A stretch of 9,986 nt of DNA from Anaerolineae bacterium. GTDB lineage: Bacteria > Chloroflexota > Anaerolineae > JADYZS01. The position numbers were made by a program, and so were the translations under genes. The notes beneath the pieces were generated by a model. It worked only from the letters and a program-made list of their open reading frames with translations. It had not been told where the DNA came from and ran no database searches. Below are positions 5,894 through 9,986 of this stretch, piece after piece; positions within the stretch are counted from its first letter, which is position 1; the number at the start of each line of letters is the position of its first letter. Where the stretch lies: assembly GCA_020853075.1 (NCBI GenBank), contig JADYZS010000281.1, positions 1-9,986 on the forward strand, in the 5' to 3' direction.

Positions 5894-8800
5894 ATGGTCA
5901 CGAAGCGCGGGTTTGCACTCCTCGTCTGGATGATCGCTCTGGCTCTGTTGCTGATGGGGCAGGGGGGCTTGCTCATGGCGCAGGAACCGCAGCCGCCGGC
6001 CGCGGCGGAGCGGGCGGAGCCGGCCCTGGTGGCAGAGTTACAAGAGGCCACTGGCGGCACTGTGCGCGTCTCCTACCATGCGCAGACCGGCAAAGTCCGC
6101 TTCATCGGCACCGATCTGGATCGCCCTATCGCTCAGAAGGTCGCCCTGGCGGCAGAAAGCACGCCGGAGGACGCGGCCCGTGCCTTCCTCTCCGCCTATG
6201 GCTCCCTCTTCGGCTTGAGAGATCAGGCGGCGGAACTGCGGGTGATGCGGAACCGGGCGGCGGAACAAGACCGTTCCTTCGTCCGCTTCCAGCAGGTCTA
6301 TCAAGGCATCCCCGTGCTGGGGGGTGAGTTGATTGTGCAGGTGGATCGGGACAAGAATGTGGTCTCGGCCAGCGGCGAGATACTCCCTGACCTCCCGGCC
6401 AGCGTCGTGCCTGCTGTCAGCGCGGAGGCGGCGCGGCAAAAGGCGCTGGCAGCGATGGCAAAGCATCATGAGATCGCCGTGGAGGCTTTGACCAGCAGCG
6501 AGCCGGAGTTGTGGCTCTACAATCCCATTCTCCTGGGTGGGCCGGGGCTGCGCACCACCAGCCTGGTGTGGCGGCTGGAGGTGCAGGGGGTGGAACTCCT
6601 CCCCATCCGGGAGTTGGTGCTGGTAGATGCGCGGCTGGGTGCGGTCACCTTGCACTTCAACCAGATAGACACGGCCAGGTTCCGCAAGATCTACGACAAG
6701 AACAACGTCCGTTCCGATTCTCTCCCCGGCCCGGAGCCGCCCGCGCGGGTGGAGGGGCAGGGGCCTTCGGGCATCGCCGACGTGAACAACGCCTACGACT
6801 TCGCGGGCGACACCTACACCTTCTACCTCAACAACCACGCGCGAGATAGCATCAACGGCAGCGGCGGCATCCTCACCTCCACCGTGCGCTTCTGCCCTTC
6901 AAATCCTGCCGCGGCTTGCCCCTATGACAACGCCTTCTGGAACGGCGTGCAGATGGTCTATGGTCAGGGCTTCACCACAGGGGACGACGTGGTATCCCAC
7001 GAGATGACCCACGGCGTCACCGATTACGAGTCTCGCCTGTTCTACTACATGCAGTCGGGGGCGATCAACGAAGCCCTCTCCGACATCTGGGGCGAGTTCG
7101 TGGATCAGACGAACGGGAAGGGGAACGACACGGCGGGCGTGAAGTGGTTGATGGGAGAGGATCTCTCCATCGGTGCGATTCGCAGCATGAGCAACCCGCC
7201 AACCTTCGGTGACCCCGACCGGATGCTGAGCAGCAACTACTACTGTGGCTACGCGGACAACGGGGGCGTCCATTCCAACAGCGGTGTCGCCAACAAGGCA
7301 GCCTACCTGATGGTGGATGGGGGGAGTTTCAACGGCAAGACGGTAACAGGCTTGGGGATCACGAAGGTGGCGAAGATCTGGTACCAGGTGCAGACCAACA
7401 TGTTCACCTCGGCCAGCGACTACCAGGATCTGTACGACAACTTGCAGCAGGCGTGCACCGGGCTGATCGGGACGGCGGGGATCACCGCGGGGGACTGCCA
7501 GCAGGTGAAGAATGCGGTGGACGCTACGCAGATGAACCAGCAGCCGGCGGCCTGTGCGGCCACGGAAGCGCCGGTCTGTGCGGCGGGCCAGACGCCCGTG
7601 AACCTCTACTTTGACAACTTTGAGAACCCGGCCAGCGGCAAGTGGACGTCGGGGGCCCTCATAGGGGGCAGCACCTGGTACTACCCCCAGACCAGCAATC
7701 CCTTTGACTTTGATGCAACGTATGCCACCAGCGGGCAGTACAACCTGTGGGGCTACAACCAATCTACTCGGAGCGACTTCTTTATGCAGATGACGGGGAA
7801 CGTGGCGTTGCCGGGCGGGAGCAGCCCATACCTGCACTTTGAGCACGCCTATTCCTTTGAGGCTAACCTCGTCGGGACTATGTATGACGGCGGGGTGCTG
7901 GAGTACAGCACAAACGGGGGCGCTTCGTGGACGGATGCCGGGTCGCTCTTCACCCACAACGGTTACGATGGGGCGATCAGCTCTGCGTTTGACAACCCAC
8001 TGAAGGGTCGGTCGGCCTTCGGGCGCAAGAGCGATGGGTACATCTCCAGCCGGGTGAACCTGAGTTCGCTGGCGGGGCAGAACGTGCGCTTCCGCTTCCG
8101 CATCGCTACCGATACCGGCTACGATGATTATGGCTGGTTCATTGACGACGTGCGCGTCTATACCTGCGGGGCCGGGGCAACGGCCACGCCGACCCGGACG
8201 CCGACGCGCACGCCAACCCGGACGGCCACCGTCACCCGGACACCCACCCGGACGCGCACGCCAACCCGCACGCCCACAGTGACCCGCACACCGACGGCGA
8301 CGCGCACGCCGACCCGGACGCCGACGCGCACGCCGATCCCGCAGCAGACTCACACCATCGCGGCCAACAGCGACGACGCGTACGACCGCAGCGGGGCCTG
8401 CTCGGTCATCACCGCGACGCTGGGCACGACGGGCAGCGATGCGCACACGGCGGGCTTCCGCTTCACGGGCCTGACGAGGCCGGTGGACAGCGCGGTGGTG
8501 GTGTCGGCTACCCTGCGCTGGACGGCGGCGGCCTCCTCGTCCACGGCGGTCAACCTGCGCATCTACGGCCAGAAAACGGCGACCTCGGTGACCTTTGATT
8601 GCACAAGCAACAAGCCATCGCAGCGGACGAAGACGACAGCCTTTACCGCCTACACGCCGCCCGCGTGGACGGCAAACAACACTTACAACAGCCCCGACAT
8701 CGCGCCCGTGCTGAACGAGATACTGGCGGCAGCGGGCACGTCGTGGGACGGCTCCTTCGTCCTCCTGGTGACCCGCACCGGTGGCAGCGGCGCGCGCGAC

Positions 8801-8905
8801 CCGAAGGTGCGGGAGAACGACCCGGCGAACGCGGCGAAACTGGTGATCAAGTGGGCCCCGCCGCCGATCCTACCGCGCAAGTGGCTGCCGTTGGTGCTCA
8901 AGTAG
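5894..8905 (+). CDS. Secreted thermolysin-like (M4) metallopeptidase with accessory domains and C-terminal LPLV tail
   Basis: 1003-aa exported zinc endopeptidase, complete. Signal peptide 1-29 (cleavage likely LLMA/Q). The propeptide (about 55-245) holds an FTP segment with RFQQVYQGIPVLGG (131-144). The M4 catalytic domain is about 250-555: zinc ligands His369 and His373 in HEMTH and Glu393 in NEALSD (the thermolysin 24-residue spacing from the first His), catalytic Glu370, and Asp455/His460 in DNGGVHSNSG, matching thermolysin Asp226/His231. Next comes a beta-sandwich of MAM or immune-inhibitor-A type (about 571-758, DNFENP to WFIDDVRVYTC), a Thr-Pro-Arg linker (763-818), a second beta-sandwich (about 819-990) of a kind often seen on Chloroflexota secreted proteins, and the tail PRKWLPLVLK. 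Start: ATG with GGGAGG four bases upstream. Active-site residues are intact, so it is probably active after propeptide removal. The accessory domains likely bind polymers or surfaces (inference). Confidence 0.95.
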   Translation: MVTKRGFALLVWMIALALLLMGQGGLLMAQEPQPPAAAERAEPALVAELQEATGGTVRVSYHAQTGKVRFIGTDLDRPIAQKVALAAESTPEDAARAFLSAYGSLFGLRDQAAELRVMRNRAAEQDRSFVRFQQVYQGIPVLGGELIVQVDRDKNVVSASGEILPDLPASVVPAVSAEAARQKALAAMAKHHEIAVEALTSSEPELWLYNPILLGGPGLRTTSLVWRLEVQGVELLPIRELVLVDARLGAVTLHFNQIDTARFRKIYDKNNVRSDSLPGPEPPARVEGQGPSGIADVNNAYDFAGDTYTFYLNNHARDSINGSGGILTSTVRFCPSNPAAACPYDNAFWNGVQMVYGQGFTTGDDVVSHEMTHGVTDYESRLFYYMQSGAINEALSDIWGEFVDQTNGKGNDTAGVKWLMGEDLSIGAIRSMSNPPTFGDPDRMLSSNYYCGYADNGGVHSNSGVANKAAYLMVDGGSFNGKTVTGLGITKVAKIWYQVQTNMFTSASDYQDLYDNLQQACTGLIGTAGITAGDCQQVKNAVDATQMNQQPAACAATEAPVCAAGQTPVNLYFDNFENPASGKWTSGALIGGSTWYYPQTSNPFDFDATYATSGQYNLWGYNQSTRSDFFMQMTGNVALPGGSSPYLHFEHAYSFEANLVGTMYDGGVLEYSTNGGASWTDAGSLFTHNGYDGAISSAFDNPLKGRSAFGRKSDGYISSRVNLSSLAGQNVRFRFRIATDTGYDDYGWFIDDVRVYTCGAGATATPTRTPTRTPTRTATVTRTPTRTRTPTRTPTVTRTPTATRTPTRTPTRTPIPQQTHTIAANSDDAYDRSGACSVITATLGTTGSDAHTAGFRFTGLTRPVDSAVVVSATLRWTAAASSSTAVNLRIYGQKTATSVTFDCTSNKPSQRTKTTAFTAYTPPAWTANNTYNSPDIAPVLNEILAAAGTSWDGSFVLLVTRTGGSGARDPKVRENDPANAAKLVIKWAPPPILPRKWLPLVLK
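8180..8347 (+). repeat. Low-complexity Thr-Pro-Arg linker coding repeat
   Basis: 56 codons of TPTRTPTR-type repeat between the two accessory domains of the metallopeptidase. The DNA consists of imperfect 12-bp units such as ACGCCGACCCGG. Such linkers are extended and probably glycosylated in secreted proteins. A similar, shorter TP-rich stretch occurs in the DUF5666-repeat gene. Confidence 0.9.
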
Positions 8906-8940
8906 GGGTCCTACTCGGAACCTCTCTACCCTCCCGGCCC

Positions 8941-8969
8941 CCTCTTCTCCCCGATTCGGGGAGAGGAGG
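8941..8969. terminator. Long inverted repeat just past the metallopeptidase gene
   Basis: Fourteen-base arms (8941-8954 and 8956-8969) centred on 8955, all paired except one G-T. It begins 36 bp after the stop of the metallopeptidase gene and could end its transcript, although no T tract follows. It also belongs to the larger repeat cluster at 8925-9215. Confidence 0.45.
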
Positions 8970-8976
8970 CTGACAG

Positions 8977-9179
8977 GGGTAGGTATTTCTGTGAGTGACC
9001 TATTGCGAGGGTTGGATCGCCCCTCACCCTACCCTCTCCCCGGAGGGGAGAGGGCGTGGGCCAACTCCCCTCTCTCGCTTGCGGGAGAGGGGCAAGTCCC
9101 GTGGGCGTACTCGCCGTACGGGACGGGGGTGAGGGGTAAAGGTACTCCAACAGTCGTTCCCTTATGGAAATACCTACCC
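8977..9179. repeat. Nested inverted-repeat element (REP/BIME-like cluster)
   Basis: The outer arms GGGTAGGTATTTC (8977-8989) and GAAATACCTACCC (9167-9179) are perfectly complementary. Inside them, CCCCTCACCC (9020-9029) pairs with GGGTGAGGGG (9127-9136). Within those sit three hairpins: 9032-9041 with 9045-9054 (CCCTCTCCCC arms), 9067-9078 with 9081-9092 (12 bp, one G-T), and 9096-9102 with 9118-9124 (GTCCCGT arms, with an inner GGCG/CGCC). Purine- and pyrimidine-rich flanks at 8925-8950 and 9189-9217 are also roughly complementary. There is no coding potential that looks real. Confidence 0.8.
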
Positions 9180-9229
9180 TTGTGAGGAGGGGAGAGGGGG
9201 AAGAGGGTGGAGAGAGGTCGTGAGAGGCT

Positions 9230-9403
9230 GTCTGAAAAGACCCAGCTATCGGTTAGAAACCGACAACGGTGTAGCAAACCCGCTTTGCGGGTTTCTTGTA
9301 CATACCAGCCGTCGGATTTTATCCGATGGCGACCTATTCCTAGACTTCTCCTCAGGGGATTCGTTCTGCCACCCTCTACCGGCTGCACACGCCGGTAGAG
9401 GGT
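9230..9403. repeat. Row of five short-loop hairpins; possible structured RNA or repeat array
   Basis: In order: GTCT-GAAA-AGAC (9230-9241, GNRA-type loop), TCGGTT-AGA-AACCGA (9249-9263), AAACCCGC-TTT-GCGGGTTT (9276-9294), a 10-bp stem with loop TTT (9308-9330), and ACCCTCTACCGGC paired with its exact complement (9371-9383 with 9391-9403). None resembles a tRNA or a known RNA family that I recognise. The third and fifth could end transcription of the converging genes. Together with 8906-9229 this fills a 551-bp gap with no believable gene. Confidence 0.6.
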
Positions 9404-9456
9404 ATATTCTCCCCTCGGCTGATGCTGTGGGAGGGAAGCCGGACGCGGCTCTGGCG

Positions 9457-9986
9457 TCACCTTGCCATCACAGGGAGCCAGAGTTGTGTGCCGATGTAAA
9501 TCGTTACGCTGGCCGTGCTGGTCATGCCGTCGCTGTCGCGGGCGCGCAGGGTCAAGGTATGCGCGCCGGGCCGCAGCCCCATGACCGTCAAGTTGGGCCC
9601 TGTCCCCAATTCGCCCTGGCGATCTGACGTCCAGGTAAGCGCCGCATCGCCCAGCGGTCCATCCTCCAGGTCGCTTGCCAGCCCATCCAACTCAATGAAC
9701 GCGTTGCGGTGGAACGTCGCGCCCGCTGCCGGGCTCAATAGATAGACCTGCGGCGGCTTGCGGCTGACGCTGAAGGTCGCATCGGAGGTATCCTCGGCAG
9801 TGTGGACGCCGTCGCTGGCAATCACGCGCACCAGCGCCTGGTTCGTGCCGCCCAGAGAGGCCGCGTCCAGGTTGTAGGACGTGGCGCTCAGGTTGGTCGC
9901 CAGCGACGACCAGGTCGCGCCGCCGTTGCGTGAGTATTGCAGCGTATAGACCAGGGCGTCACCGTCGGCGTCACTGCCCGTCCAAC
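9457..9986 (-). CDS. Secreted Ig/FN3-like repeat protein, C-terminal part, with LPVM tail (5' end outside window)
   Basis: The reading frame is open from the stop (9457-9459) to the window edge, giving at least 175 residues. The visible part reads as two extracellular beta-sandwich domains. The first contains SDADGDALVYTLQYS, NGGATW and ALVRVIASDG, as in Ig-like, cadherin-like or FN3 domains. The second runs from KPPQVYLLSPAAG to HTLTLRARDSDGM and TASVTIYI. The protein ends GTQLWLPVMAR, matching the tails of the proteins ending at 2553 and 8905. An internal GTG near 9831 is not a believable start because homologous-looking sequence continues upstream. It converges on the metallopeptidase gene across a repeat-filled gap. 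Any catalytic domain lies outside the window, so the overall function is unknown. Confidence 0.85.
   Translation of the reverse strand, partial: WTGSDADGDALVYTLQYSRNGGATWSSLATNLSATSYNLDAASLGGTNQALVRVIASDGVHTAEDTSDATFSVSRKPPQVYLLSPAAGATFHRNAFIELDGLASDLEDGPLGDAALTWTSDRQGELGTGPNLTVMGLRPGAHTLTLRARDSDGMTSTASVTIYIGTQLWLPVMAR

Noticed and set aside
8180..8347. CRISPR-like array of short repeats
   Set aside because: The repeats are 6-12 bp, contiguous, in frame and encode a Thr-Pro-Arg linker; there are no spacers.
6899..8446. 515-codon open frame on the minus strand within the metallopeptidase gene
   Set aside because: It is a shadow of a high-GC gene: Arg/Gly/Ala-rich low-complexity translation, no domain, and the plus strand has full M4 motifs.
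9249..9330. Possible integron attC-like or tRNA-like structure
   Set aside because: The GTTAGAA word does not fit the core-site pattern, there is no integrase, and the stems do not form a cloverleaf.
9220..9627. 135-codon plus-strand frame over the hairpin row
   Set aside because: It covers five hairpins and the antisense of the Ig-like gene, with no domain or ribosome binding site.

Overview
The window (about 60% GC, long intergenic stretches, no RNA genes, no CRISPR) looks like chromosomal DNA of a Chloroflexota bacterium, probably Anaerolineae-like. This is an inference from three traits: multi-domain secreted proteins with Thr-Pro-Arg linkers, tandem DUF5666 repeats, and secreted proteins that end in a short LP[LV][VM]-x-[KR] tail. 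No phylogenetic marker gene is present, so the assignment is tentative.

Layout. (1) 1-745: 3' part of a sensor histidine kinase (+). (2) 746-852: palindromic repeat element A between convergent genes. (3) 853-1758: FAH-family enzyme (-), resembling 2-keto-3-deoxy-pentonate dehydratases, with a good sigma70-type promoter at 1796-1824. (4) 1915-2553 and 2608-4476: two secreted proteins (+), probably co-transcribed: a small cysteine-stapled beta-sandwich protein, and a 622-aa protein with seven DUF5666-like repeats and a duplicated Asp-rich/Thr-Pro linker. (5) 4477-4644: two inverted repeats between convergent genes. (6) 4645-5547: a beta-hydroxyacid dehydrogenase of the GarR/HIBADH family (-), with a consensus TTGACA-18-TATAAT promoter. 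(7) 5548-5893: divergent intergenic region holding both promoters and repeat element B. (8) 5894-8905: a 1003-aa secreted thermolysin-like (M4) metallopeptidase with accessory domains. (9) 8906-9456: 551 bp without a gene, packed with inverted repeats and a row of five hairpins. (10) 9457-9986: C-terminal part of another secreted Ig/FN3-like protein (-), running off the window.

How the genes fit together. The kinase is signalling. The FAH-family enzyme and the GarR-like reductase are both types found in sugar-acid catabolism, but they are separate transcription units and their link is only a suggestion. The other four genes encode exported proteins, three of which share a C-terminal tail. That tail is the best candidate for an undescribed system here: a possible sorting or surface-attachment signal. 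The second theme is repeat DNA in every long intergenic gap, including two copies of a palindromic element whose small core is inverted between copies.
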